Shown in pieces: positions 16,659 to 24,776 of a stretch of DNA of 64,000 bases. The notes beneath the pieces were generated by a model. That model was not told where the DNA came from, ran no database searches, and saw only the letters and a program-made list of their open reading frames with translations. The DNA comes from Alicyclobacillus tolerans (GTDB lineage: Bacteria; Bacillota; Bacilli; Alicyclobacillales; Alicyclobacillaceae): positions 62,001 to 126,000 of the forward strand of contig NZ_FRAF01000002.1 of assembly GCF_900142255.1 (NCBI RefSeq). The letters run 5' to 3'. Both the position numbers and the translations under genes were made by a program. Position 1 is the first letter of the stretch. The number at the start of each line of letters is the position of its first letter.

Positions 16659-18619
16659 TGGGTGTTGAACATACCATCCAAGATAAAATTGCAGCAGCTC
16701 AAAATTTACTGGCGGATTTACCGCACGGGCAGCCTTTTCAGGAAAGCCTTGTCTTAGCAAAGGAACGTTTTCAGAATCGTCAAGTCATGGTGGCTGTTTT
16801 TGGTGCTTTTTCAGCAGGCAAGTCTTCTTTGCTCAACGCTTTGCTGGAGCAACCTGTATTAACCGTCTCTCCCAATCCTACGACAGCGACAGTGACAAAA
16901 ATTCTTGCTGGTCGTCAGGGTGAATTATGGATTGAAGCTAAATCGAAAGATGAGGTTTGGCAAGACGTATCTGATGCCTGTCGACGCATCCAGTTAGAAG
17001 CAGATTCTCTCGAGGCTGCGCTTGCCAAAGCAGAGAGTTTGCAGCCAGCTCAGTATGGCAAAACAGCGAGAACTTCCCTTTCCTATCTCAAAGCGGTCAG
17101 CAAAGGTTATCCTGTTATGCGTCACCGTCTTGGACAATCATGGAACGCAACGTTGGACGAGCTGCGTTCTTTCACTGCAGATGAGTCATTGGCCTGTTAT
17201 GTCAGAGAAGTACAGGTGCCGCTGGCGAATGCGCCTTTTGCGGAAGGATTTGTTCTCGTGGATACACCGGGCGTCGATTCTATTCACCGCCGTCATACCA
17301 ATGTTGCTTTTAACTATATGCGCCAAGCAGATGCAATCGTTTTTGTGCTTTATTATACACACGCTTTTTCGCGTGCAGATAAAAACTTTTTGCAACAATT
17401 GGCTGATGTGCAAAACGTAATGGGTCAAAACAAATTGTACGTGGTTGTGAATGCGGTCGATCTTGCTGTGGACGAAGAAGAGCGCCATGCTGTAGAGCAG
17501 CGCGTTCGAGATGAGCTGAGATCACTGGGTATCGTTGAGCCGCGTATTTATGGAGTTTCCAGCCAACTGGCTTTAGCGGCCAAGCAATTAAAAATAAAAA
17601 CGGATCCGAAATTTGAACAAATGGCAAGAGTACGTCTTCAATTAGGTCCTGAAGAGCCATTGCCAGTTCCGGATGAGATATGGAATATTTCAGGGCTGGA
17701 AGCTTTGCAAAAAGATTTAATGACGGCAAATGATGATGTGCGTGAGCGTTTGCGGGTAGAGACTTTACAACGCGAAATGACGCATCTTATGAATCAAATC
17801 GAAGCGGAAGTCACGCGTTTGGGATTGCTCCAGCGCGCTCGAGCAGAAGAGCGGGAACGTTTCGTGGCAGACGTTGAAACTGCTCATCGTTTGCTTCAGG
17901 AAGAAAAAGAAAACGGCGCTGTTTTGCGGAATGTGCAAGTACAACTGCAAAGTGATTGTCAGGAACTTATTTTTCATATAGGAGAACGCATTCGTCTCAG
18001 GTTTTCTAACTTATTCCGTGAGGCGTTTTATCCGGGCCGTTTTGTTCAAAGTAAGGAGACCAAAATGGCTTTGCAGGAAGCGGCCGCAGAATTGGCCGGA
18101 CAATTGGAAACGCAAATTTTGGTAGAGACTAGAACTTTTTCGCTTCGTTTGCAAAAAATTGGACAGGAATTACTTGAACAAGCAGCAGATGCTCTTTGTG
18201 CTCGACTACCACAGATGTTGCGAGCAGCAATCAATATTCCAGACATACAAATTCAGTTGCCTGAGGTTCAGGCAGAAGATGTGCACATGAATCATCAACC
18301 TTTACTGCAATCTCTCCACTACTTCCGTTCTGCGCGGCAGTTTTTTGAAGAAGGCGGCCAACGTGATATGCTTGAAGCAGTGGAACCATTGCAGATGGGG
18401 GAAGTAAAAAGCGAGATTAGCCGTTTGACAACACAATTACTCGAACATTTGCAACAGCAATGGGCAGAGATGGAGCAAGAATGGATTGAAGCATGGATGT
18501 TGCAGTTGCGACAGTTTACAGAGCAAGGTAGAGCAGAGGAAATAGCAGAGAATCAATCGCGTTGGCAATTTGTTGCAGAAGAATGGGCAAAGTTGTGGGG
18601 GCTATCTAGGGCGCAATAA
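16658..18619 (+). CDS. Dynamin-like GTPase, second of a pair
   Basis: The 653-residue product carries GAFSAGKSSLLNALL (G1, about residues 48-62), NPTTATVT (switch I), VDTPGVDS (G3, about 200-207) and VVNAVDL (G4, near 263). An insertion of about 100 residues separates switch I from G3. The C-terminal half is a long helical stalk rich in Glu, Gln and Arg. ATG 16658 overlaps the previous TAA stop (TAATG) and has GGAGGTG 10 bases upstream. Its pairing with the first GTPase suggests a heteromeric membrane-remodelling complex (inference from DynA, where the two GTPase units are fused). Confidence 0.88.
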   Translation: MGVEHTIQDKIAAAQNLLADLPHGQPFQESLVLAKERFQNRQVMVAVFGAFSAGKSSLLNALLEQPVLTVSPNPTTATVTKILAGRQGELWIEAKSKDEVWQDVSDACRRIQLEADSLEAALAKAESLQPAQYGKTARTSLSYLKAVSKGYPVMRHRLGQSWNATLDELRSFTADESLACYVREVQVPLANAPFAEGFVLVDTPGVDSIHRRHTNVAFNYMRQADAIVFVLYYTHAFSRADKNFLQQLADVQNVMGQNKLYVVVNAVDLAVDEEERHAVEQRVRDELRSLGIVEPRIYGVSSQLALAAKQLKIKTDPKFEQMARVRLQLGPEEPLPVPDEIWNISGLEALQKDLMTANDDVRERLRVETLQREMTHLMNQIEAEVTRLGLLQRARAEERERFVADVETAHRLLQEEKENGAVLRNVQVQLQSDCQELIFHIGERIRLRFSNLFREAFYPGRFVQSKETKMALQEAAAELAGQLETQILVETRTFSLRLQKIGQELLEQAADALCARLPQMLRAAINIPDIQIQLPEVQAEDVHMNHQPLLQSLHYFRSARQFFEEGGQRDMLEAVEPLQMGEVKSEISRLTTQLLEHLQQQWAEMEQEWIEAWMLQLRQFTEQGRAEEIAENQSRWQFVAEEWAKLWGLSRAQ

Positions 18620-18631
18620 GGGGGTATGCAC

Positions 18632-19864
18632 ATGGCGAGAAGAAAATGGCGCGATGATGATTTATGGCAATCGCGCCGCAACGGGGGGGCGCGGACAGTT
18701 CTACTCGGTATTGGGATATTTGCTGCATTTGCTGCAGGACTTGGAGTAGGATTGTTGGTGCAGTCGCCGCGTGTAGTAGAAGTGCCAATGCAGGCTCCAA
18801 CTTCTGGCGCTCCAAGCAGTACGGGTGCGCTCGGAAACTCTCCTGCGAATACCCTTGCCAGTGGACAGTCGGCTAATGTCATTACTCGGGTCTATAATCA
18901 GGTAAAAAACAGCATTTGTACCATAACAGCTATCTCTGGCGGTACAGGCAAAAATGCCGGCGAGGAAGACATTGGCACAGGTTTTTTAATTAATAATCAG
19001 GGCGATATAGCTACAAACGCTCATGTCGTAAATGGACAGAAAACTGTTACGGTTACGTTTGGACAAAAGAATTATACAGGAATTGTGCTTTCTGCAGATA
19101 CATTGGATGACTTGGCGATTGTTCATGTGGCGGGTATCGATCAACTGCCGCCGTTGCCTCTTGGAAATGCCAACACACTGGTACCAGGTCAGTTTGTCAT
19201 AGCCATCGGCAATCCGTTTCAATTGACGGAAAGTGTGACTTTTGGCATTATCAGCGGTTTGAATCGATCGATGCCTATGCAAACGGGTCATGTGATGGAT
19301 GGATTAATTCAAACCGATGCACCTCTGAATCCTGGAAATTCTGGCGGTCCTTTGCTTAACGAGGCTGGACAGGTGGTTGGTATAGATACAGCCATTGAAA
19401 GTCCGGTTGAAGGATCTGTAGGGATTGGTTTTGCGATTCCTATTAACCGTTTGGAACGCTTGCTTCCGACTTTATTGCGCGGTGAACAGGTCAAGCATGC
19501 CTGGATTGGTATTGCAGGAATGGATATTGACAGTTATTTGCAAAGTCAACTTGACCTCCCAGTCAGCCAGGGTATTTACGTAGAGTCTGTCACACCCGAC
19601 AGTCCGGCTGCGAAAGCAGGATTACGCGGAGATAGTGGTGCGGCTGCCGCCAATCAGACGGGGCAAATCAGTAAACTGCGCGGTGATGGAGATATCATTA
19701 TTGGCTACAATGGGCATCCCATTCAGACCATTGAGCAGTTGACGGCAGATATCAATCGGGATCAGCCTGGACAAGTGATACAGTTAACAGTGTTAAGGAA
19801 TGGTAAGAAAATACAAATCTCTGTGACGCTTGGTAACTGGCCATCATCATCCAGTGGAGGTTGA
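18632..19864 (+). CDS. HtrA-type membrane-anchored serine protease with PDZ domain
   Basis: The 410-residue protein has a basic N-terminus, one membrane helix (about residues 24-44), a low-complexity linker, a trypsin-like domain with His131 (TNAHVV), Asp160 (DDLAIV) and Ser237 in GNSGGP, and one C-terminal PDZ domain (about 300-400). HtrA proteases degrade misfolded exported proteins and signal envelope stress. ATG 18632 is preferred over ATG 18626 because the AAGGGGG site is 7 bases away rather than 1. It follows the dynamin pair by 12 bp and is probably co-transcribed, linking it to membrane stress. Confidence 0.93.
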   Translation: MARRKWRDDDLWQSRRNGGARTVLLGIGIFAAFAAGLGVGLLVQSPRVVEVPMQAPTSGAPSSTGALGNSPANTLASGQSANVITRVYNQVKNSICTITAISGGTGKNAGEEDIGTGFLINNQGDIATNAHVVNGQKTVTVTFGQKNYTGIVLSADTLDDLAIVHVAGIDQLPPLPLGNANTLVPGQFVIAIGNPFQLTESVTFGIISGLNRSMPMQTGHVMDGLIQTDAPLNPGNSGGPLLNEAGQVVGIDTAIESPVEGSVGIGFAIPINRLERLLPTLLRGEQVKHAWIGIAGMDIDSYLQSQLDLPVSQGIYVESVTPDSPAAKAGLRGDSGAAAANQTGQISKLRGDGDIIIGYNGHPIQTIEQLTADINRDQPGQVIQLTVLRNGKKIQISVTLGNWPSSSSGG

Positions 19865-19872
19865 TTTCATCA

Positions 19873-19907
19873 ATAACCAACCGGTCTTTTGCTGACCGGT
19901 TGGTTAT
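19873..19907. terminator. Strong hairpin between convergent genes
   Basis: A perfect 14-bp stem (19873-19886 with 19894-19907) encloses a 7-base loop just after htrA. Neither strand shows a long T-run, so it may be a weak bidirectional terminator or an mRNA-stabilising hairpin. Confidence 0.55.
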
Positions 19908-19952
19908 CCAGTCGTATGGGATGAAAAGTCGATATTGCCATACAGTCGTTTT

Positions 19953-20741
19953 TTAAAATCGAATTGGCCCGAGACTTTGACCGCCGTCCATCGTGAGTAC
20001 ATCGCCGGTGATAAAGCTGGCTTGCTCGGAAGCGAGCCAATCCATAGCTTTGGCGATTTCTTCTTTGCTGCCCAGTCTTCCTGCGGGGATGGAATGAAGA
20101 ACTCGTTGATAGGCTTCTTCTGTTGGCCATAGGCGATCGGCGCCGCCGGTGTCGCCTATTGGCCCAGGAGCAATGCAATTAACCCGAATACGGTGTTTGG
20201 CCCACTCGACAGCTACGCTTTTCGAGAATGCCACTACACCAGCTTTAGCAGCAGCCGAATGACAGACACCTGGGCCGCCATTCGCGTAATAAGTGGCGAC
20301 AACATTGACAATCGCTCCTGGTTGCTGGCGGGCAATTAAACGTCGAGCAAAAGCGGTGGAATAGAAAAATGTTCCATTCAATACAATTTGAACAACAGCA
20401 TTCCAGCCGTTAGCTGACAGTTCTTCTGCTTTACAGATAAAATTCCCTGCAGCGTTATTAATCAGCACATCTACTTTTCCAAAGTCTGAAAAAACCTCAT
20501 CCCAAATTTCCTCTGCGCGTTCTGAGTCCCGTACATCTGCCTGATAATAACGTATACGATCTGTTTTATTTTCTGTTAATCCGCAATGCGTGGCAATCGA
20601 ATTAGAGGCGTTCTGCAATTTCTCAATACTTCGTCCAATAAGAGCAACAGAACCTCCCGTTTTCACAAAATGCTCCGCAAACGCTTCGCCAATGCCACTG
20701 CTTCCTCCGGTAACAAGTGCAACTCTTCCGCTGTTTAACAA
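19953..20741 (-). CDS. SDR reductase, 2,4-dienoyl-CoA reductase type
   Basis: The 262-residue short-chain dehydrogenase has the TGGSSGIG cofactor motif (about residues 12-19), NNAAGNF (about 91-97) and the SAAAKAGVVAFSKS segment, which keeps the catalytic Lys but not the standard Tyr-x3-Lys. That pattern, together with GPGVCHSAAAKAG, is characteristic of NADPH-dependent 2,4-dienoyl-CoA reductases such as B. subtilis FadH. These reduce dienoyl-CoA from unsaturated fatty acids for beta-oxidation. The TTG start at 20741 follows GAGGAA. The fatty-acid role fits the FadR/Etf genes further downstream. Confidence 0.82.
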   Translation of the reverse strand: MLNSGRVALVTGGSSGIGEAFAEHFVKTGGSVALIGRSIEKLQNASNSIATHCGLTENKTDRIRYYQADVRDSERAEEIWDEVFSDFGKVDVLINNAAGNFICKAEELSANGWNAVVQIVLNGTFFYSTAFARRLIARQQPGAIVNVVATYYANGGPGVCHSAAAKAGVVAFSKSVAVEWAKHRIRVNCIAPGPIGDTGGADRLWPTEEAYQRVLHSIPAGRLGSKEEIAKAMDWLASEQASFITGDVLTMDGGQSLGPIRF

Positions 20742-20831
20742 TAAGATTCCTCACTTTCGCGGGCCTGAAAAGGTCTTCATCGCGCAGCTAGTTCAACCTC
20801 TGCACAGAGCCCACTGTTCTGAAGAGTTTCA

Positions 20832-20844
20832 ACTGACATTCAGT
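20832..20844. promoter_or_regulatory. Palindrome upstream of the dienoyl-CoA reductase gene
   Basis: ACTGA-CAT-TCAGT is a perfect 13-bp palindrome about 90 bp before the TTG start. On the minus strand a TTGACT hexamer overlaps it and could be a -35 box, but the -10 region is poor. It may be an operator. Confidence 0.3.
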
Positions 20845-20876
20845 CAAAACTCTGATAAACAAAGATTACCTTATTT

Positions 20877-21347
20877 TCAGCCGTTTGAGTTTAATTTTTT
20901 CAAAATATTTACGAGTGAAGGGGAAGCCATAAATGCATGGCCATTGGCCAGAACATAAGGCGATTGTAATGAGGTTGGGTTTACGGCCAGTTGGATAGAA
21001 AGCATTTGTTGTGAATTGGACTCCACATAAAGCGTATCGAATACTTGAGCGCTTTGGACGTTTTTGTTATCAGATATAGGAGTCGATTCAGATAGAGATT
21101 TAAGAATTTGCACAATCGTGTTGTGACCGCTGACTGAAATCAGCGTATTGGCAGCCGTTGCGCCAGAAGTCAACGGCTGCAATAAAATGGAACGAACATT
21201 AGCCACATCTATATTTTCCGTCAATACGTGAAGTGTGACATGTTCATTGATATAGTCAACGACAAATGCAGACAGGAATGCGACAATCAGGAGAATTGGC
21301 GCAATCCAGACAGTACGTGGAATACGGTTTCTTCGCAAGCCATACAT
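20877..21347 (-). CDS. Membrane-anchored hypothetical protein
   Basis: Unrecognised 156-residue protein with one N-terminal membrane helix (about residues 14-34, WIAPILLIVAFLSAFVV) and an extracytoplasmic domain of about 120 residues rich in Ser, Thr, Val and Leu. I see no enzymatic motif. The ATG at 21347 is chosen because AAGGAG lies upstream, although 11 bases away; the frame is open to 21452. It lies downstream of sigK on the same strand and may be expressed with it late in sporulation (inference). Confidence 0.6.
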   Translation of the reverse strand: MYGLRRNRIPRTVWIAPILLIVAFLSAFVVDYINEHVTLHVLTENIDVANVRSILLQPLTSGATAANTLISVSGHNTIVQILKSLSESTPISDNKNVQSAQVFDTLYVESNSQQMLSIQLAVNPTSLQSPYVLANGHAFMASPSLVNILKKLNSNG

Positions 21348-21487
21348 AGGGCAGAGGACTCCTTGATTCAAAAGTCGCTTGGCGCGTCCTCTGGTATCGT
21401 ACTCTGAAAGAGCATCGACATCAACAGCAACTATATGGTTATTTATCAACAATCTTGTGAGAAATATCTATCTTGGTTAGCAGCGTT

Positions 21488-22225
21488 CTAAGAATCTGCA
21501 TATCGGCGCTGATAACGAAAAGCAGCTCGTCGGCGCTTGCCTGCTTGCGAGTGATGAAACATTTTGAGCAGAGCCCTTTTTTCTAAACGTGAAACGTAGG
21601 AACGGGATATGTTTAAAGCATCTGCTACGTCGTTTTGCGTCCACTCGCGTCCGTCCGTCAGTCCAAACCGCAGTTCAATGACACGTCTTTCCCGTTCATC
21701 CAAAATATCAAGCAACTTTAGTGTGGATAGGATTTCCATGCGTTTGCTGACTTCTTCCTCAGTCATGTCTACTTCAGAGCCAAGTACATCGGCAATGACG
21801 ATATCGTTACCTTCTTTATCAGTGCCAATGGGGCTGTAAAGGGATACATCTTTACGGGATTTTTTCTGTGCTCGCAGTTGCATGAGAATTTCATTTTGAA
21901 TACAGCGCGCAGCGTAAGTAGCAAATTTTGTCCCTTTGTTGGGCTGGTAAGTATCTACAGCTTTGATCAGTCCAACGGTGCCAATGGAAATGAGATCGTC
22001 CTGATCGATATTGGCTGAGTCAAATTTTTTTGCTACGTGGGCAACTAGGCGCAAATTGTGTTTAACCAACATGTCATGCGCTTCCCGATCGCCGTTTTGC
22101 CAGCGTTCGAAGTACATCTTCTCCTGCTCCTTGCTCAACGGTTGGGGAAATGACTGATGGAGGTAGCCGCTGACCAACGTGACATCATGAAGCAGGGAAA
22201 AGGCAGCAGCGGCAAGAGAAAACAA
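21488..22225 (-). CDS. sigK: Sporulation sigma factor SigK (pro-sigma-K)
   Basis: A 245-residue sigma-70 family protein with a hydrophobic N-terminal pro-segment (about residues 1-25) before FPQPLS, the start of mature sigma-K. Region 2 (DDLISIGTVGLIKAVDTYQP, quoted here in part) and region 4 with ISRSYVSRLEKRAL follow. Sigma-K directs late mother-cell gene expression after its pro-sequence is removed. The gene is uninterrupted; there is no skin-type element as in B. subtilis. The TTG start at 22225 has GGAGGTG 8 bases upstream. Its presence is the best evidence that the organism forms spores. Confidence 0.95.
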   Translation of the reverse strand: MFSLAAAAFSLLHDVTLVSGYLHQSFPQPLSKEQEKMYFERWQNGDREAHDMLVKHNLRLVAHVAKKFDSANIDQDDLISIGTVGLIKAVDTYQPNKGTKFATYAARCIQNEILMQLRAQKKSRKDVSLYSPIGTDKEGNDIVIADVLGSEVDMTEEEVSKRMEILSTLKLLDILDERERRVIELRFGLTDGREWTQNDVADALNISRSYVSRLEKRALLKMFHHSQAGKRRRAAFRYQRRYADS

Positions 22226-22237
22226 GGCAGGAACACC

Positions 22238-22270
22238 TCCGACATTTGATTCAAGATAGCGTATGTCGGA
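22238..22270 (-). promoter_or_regulatory. Inverted repeat overlapping the sigK ribosome site
   Basis: TCCGACAT (22238-22245) and ATGTCGGA (22263-22270) are perfect 8-bp arms around the -10 box. On the minus strand the downstream arm includes part of the GGAGG ribosome site. A transcript starting upstream of the local promoter could hide that site. Confidence 0.4.
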
Positions 22271-22285
22271 AGCGTATTTTTGGTG
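22257..22285 (-). promoter_or_regulatory. sigK: SigK/SigE-like promoter of sigK
   Basis: On the minus strand CACC, a 16-bp spacer and CATACGCTA match the published sigma-K pattern (mACm, N16-17, CATAnnnTA) about 30 bp before the start. This would fit known autoregulation of sigK. The match to the related sigma-E pattern is weaker. Confidence 0.45.
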
Positions 22286-22477
22286 AGGAGCTTTGTAGAT
22301 GTCACCTGCCCAAAGTTTGTTTTACATCATAGTCTTCGCAGAAAAAATCTTCATTGCGTATGATAAATCGTTTCATGCATGCTTTCGCTTTATTGAATGC
22401 AAGCAAACCTGTTCTTTTGTAGGTCTAATGACGGGGTGAAACAAAGTTGCCATCCATACCATAGGAGGTCTATAAGA

Positions 22478-23674
22478 ATGACGGTGCCTTCACAAAAAAT
22501 CTATTTATACGCAGCAACAGAAGGTGATTTTTGGAAAGCAATGGCTGCTGCGCAAGCTTGTAATATACCAGTTTCCCAAGTGACGGGTGATTTCCAAGAA
22601 GCCTGGCGCTATGTTGCAGATGGTCAACATCTGGTTATAGCTGTTGGGGGCGCTGCACTTTATGCGCTCTACTACAATCCTTGCAATTGGCAGAATCCTG
22701 CTGCTGAAGCTGGGGGGCACACACCATTTTCTCATTATGCCAATGGTGGAGGTATCCAAACCATCACCAAGAACTTCTTTGTGAATGCAGCAGGTTATAC
22801 AGCACTAGATTCGCTCAAATTAGCCACAATGCTCACTTACTATGCAATTAATGGTGTCTACCCTTATGGGTGGACTGGATTGCCGATACAGGAAACTCCG
22901 CAAGCTGTTTGTGTCCAAGGTTCGTCTAACCATATTGATCCTTTGCAACGATCAATAACCACTGTTCAAAAAGCTGGCACCAATATTCTTTCGCCAGAGG
23001 TTGGATTATACGCGGTGTTTGACTCTGTACAGTCTGCCGAGTCAGCTTTACAAATCGGCTGGTCAGGATTGGCCAGCACAGCGGCATTGGGTATCTCTAC
23101 GCCTCCTTATACAGAGTTGCTCTCTAACCATTCTGATCAATATGTTGCAGCCGCGTTGGCCAACAATAACAATCCTCTGGTCTTCTGGATTTCCTTTTGG
23201 ACGGTTTCTTGGCCTGAACCGGGAGATAGCTTTCAATCGGCTGGGCATGCTGCGGGTGTCTATGCTGCCAATCAATTGGCCAACTATCCAGGGACAATAC
23301 GCCCTAGTTTTGTTGTGATTGATCCGGAAGGATACAATCAACCTGCAACGACCTCCAGTGAATGGAAGGATTTTATCAGTGGATGGCGGGAAGGACTGCT
23401 CTCTGTAGATAGCTCTTTGCAACCAGGATTCTACTGTAATCAGTTTCAGTATCAACAGTATCAATTAAGCTCTTTGCCCGATCCGGCATTTATCGCCATA
23501 TCTCCAATCTCGGGAAATCAACCTGAAGTAACGGGCGGCAATATCCGTGGCTATATTGCTTACACCGCAAGTTGTCCTGTAATTTCTGATATAGAACAGG
23601 TAAAAAGCTGGGGAGCTACGTACAATACAGTTCAATTTGCGGACAGCGGTGTAGATTGTGGTCCCAACAGTTAA
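22478..23674 (+). CDS. Unassigned protein, possible TIM-barrel glycosidase fold
   Basis: I do not recognise this 398-residue protein. It has no signal peptide or membrane helix. The C-terminal half contains FVVIDPEGYN (near residue 282), then a PGFYCN segment (near 318) and PDPAFIAIS (near 334). This arrangement resembles GH25-like or DUF1906-like TIM barrels, in which an acidic residue in the D-x-E strand is catalytic. The N-terminal half contains a Gly-rich GGAALYALYY segment and HYANGGGIQT. ATG 22478 has AGGAGGT 8 bases upstream. It is divergent from sigK, so a role in sporulation is possible but unproven. Confidence 0.75.
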   Translation: MTVPSQKIYLYAATEGDFWKAMAAAQACNIPVSQVTGDFQEAWRYVADGQHLVIAVGGAALYALYYNPCNWQNPAAEAGGHTPFSHYANGGGIQTITKNFFVNAAGYTALDSLKLATMLTYYAINGVYPYGWTGLPIQETPQAVCVQGSSNHIDPLQRSITTVQKAGTNILSPEVGLYAVFDSVQSAESALQIGWSGLASTAALGISTPPYTELLSNHSDQYVAAALANNNNPLVFWISFWTVSWPEPGDSFQSAGHAAGVYAANQLANYPGTIRPSFVVIDPEGYNQPATTSSEWKDFISGWREGLLSVDSSLQPGFYCNQFQYQQYQLSSLPDPAFIAISPISGNQPEVTGGNIRGYIAYTASCPVISDIEQVKSWGATYNTVQFADSGVDCGPNS

Positions 23675-23738
23675 AACCAGCAGATGATAGTTTCCATTTT
23701 TTTAGCATCCGATATGTCTGTAAAACAACTGCTGTTCT

Positions 23739-23803
23739 TTGGCATGCCAAGGTGGATAAGGTACACTATGGGGTATGATAAAGCGTATGGACCACCTTGG
23801 CAT
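23739..23803 (+). promoter_or_regulatory. Promoter and palindromes of the TetR gene
   Basis: TTGGCA (23739-23744) and TACACT (23762-23767) with 17-bp spacing form a good promoter. The -35 hexamer is half of the perfect palindrome TTGGCATGCCAA (23739-23750). In addition, ATGCCAAGGTGG (23744-23755) is repeated inverted at 23792-23803. The arrangement suggests autorepression by the TetR protein that follows. Confidence 0.5.
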
Positions 23804-23846
23804 CAATGGAAAAGGCCCAAGGCGTTGGTTAGGGAGGTAAATTTGT

Positions 23847-24488
23847 ATGACGTCAACTGTCCGTCGCAAACCGGGCCGCCCCAAGCTGGTCAATGGTGAT
23901 ACTTCAACTGCGCACGCTATCCTAGAAAAGGCTGCTGAATTATTTATGAATTATGGGTATGAAGGCGTGAGCGTAGAGCGCGTGGCAGAAGAATGCAATT
24001 TGACAAAGGCAAGTATCTACTACCATTTTGCTAATAAGGCGAGTCTTTTTACTGCTTCAATGATTCATTTGATGAATTTAATAGAGAATCAAGTTAAGGA
24101 TATCTTGTCCAAAGACATGCCTTTTCTGGACAGGCTTTATGAAATTTCACTGGCTTATTTGAAAATTGCTGAACCACGCATGGAGTTTTCCACGTTGATG
24201 AGAGAAGCTAAGCCGTTATTAAGTCGGCAACAGTTACGGCGTATGAAAGAATCGGAAGAACGTTTAGCCACAGCCTTAGCCCAAGCAATTCAAGAAACTC
24301 AAGAATCCCAAGCCAAAGCGTATGTCGATCCTTATTTGGCAGCTAAGGTCTATCAAGCACTTTTGCCACTGGGTCGTTTGAAACTGGCTAACGGCGCTGC
24401 TTATTTTTCAACTGCCGAGCAAGCAGCATCGGAAGTTGTCCATATCACCGCTAGAGTTTTAGGATTTTCTTTTCAGACAATCGAATAA
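23847..24488 (+). CDS. TetR-family transcriptional regulator
   Basis: The 213-residue protein has a TetR HTH at about residues 25-65 (GYEGVSVERVAEECNLTKAS then IYYHFANKASLF) and a divergent ligand-binding C-terminal domain. The ligand is unknown. ATG 23847 is preceded by AGGGAGG. Upstream palindromes suggest autoregulation. The next gene in the same direction is the MerR-type B12-binding regulator, but a separate promoter and repeats lie between them. Confidence 0.88.
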   Translation: MTSTVRRKPGRPKLVNGDTSTAHAILEKAAELFMNYGYEGVSVERVAEECNLTKASIYYHFANKASLFTASMIHLMNLIENQVKDILSKDMPFLDRLYEISLAYLKIAEPRMEFSTLMREAKPLLSRQQLRRMKESEERLATALAQAIQETQESQAKAYVDPYLAAKVYQALLPLGRLKLANGAAYFSTAEQAASEVVHITARVLGFSFQTIE

Positions 24489-24528
24489 ATCTTCATACTT
24501 ATGCTTCGTTGGACGCTCGAGCAATGGA

Positions 24529-24557
24529 ACGTGATCGAAAAAATAACATTGTACAAA
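24529..24557 (+). promoter_or_regulatory. Promoter of the B12-binding MerR gene
   Basis: TTGGAC (24529-24534) and TACAAA (24552-24557) are 17 bp apart. The -10 box and start region overlap the three 11-bp repeats, as expected for repression by the gene product. Confidence 0.5.
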
Positions 24558-24579
24558 TATTATACAATTGTTGTACAAT
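24549..24579 (+). repeat. Three direct repeats with 11-bp period (operator iterons)
   Basis: TTGTACAAA starts at 24549, TTATACAAT at 24560 and TTGTACAAT at 24571. The start-to-start spacing is exactly 11 bp twice. CarH-type MerR regulators are known to place several DNA-binding domains head-to-tail on 11-bp direct repeats, so this is a strong operator candidate for the gene at 24777. Confidence 0.7.
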
Positions 24580-24776
24580 ACAAATGAACCCACTGTCCTA
24601 TTTATCCATTCAGTCTCTTGGATAGGCAGACAAGTATGCCTGAGAAATCAGTTGGCGAGACTTGGATTATCACCAAATGGTTTATTATGAAATTTTTGTA
24701 TTGCTCTAAAGGATCAAGGTTAACCATGATGTCGTGATTGCGAGATTTTTTAATTTGGGGAAAGGAAGGCCATGTT

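Noticed and set aside
21488-22225. sigK interrupted by a skin-like element
   Set aside because: The gene is continuous over 245 codons with the pro-sequence and regions 2 to 4 all in frame.
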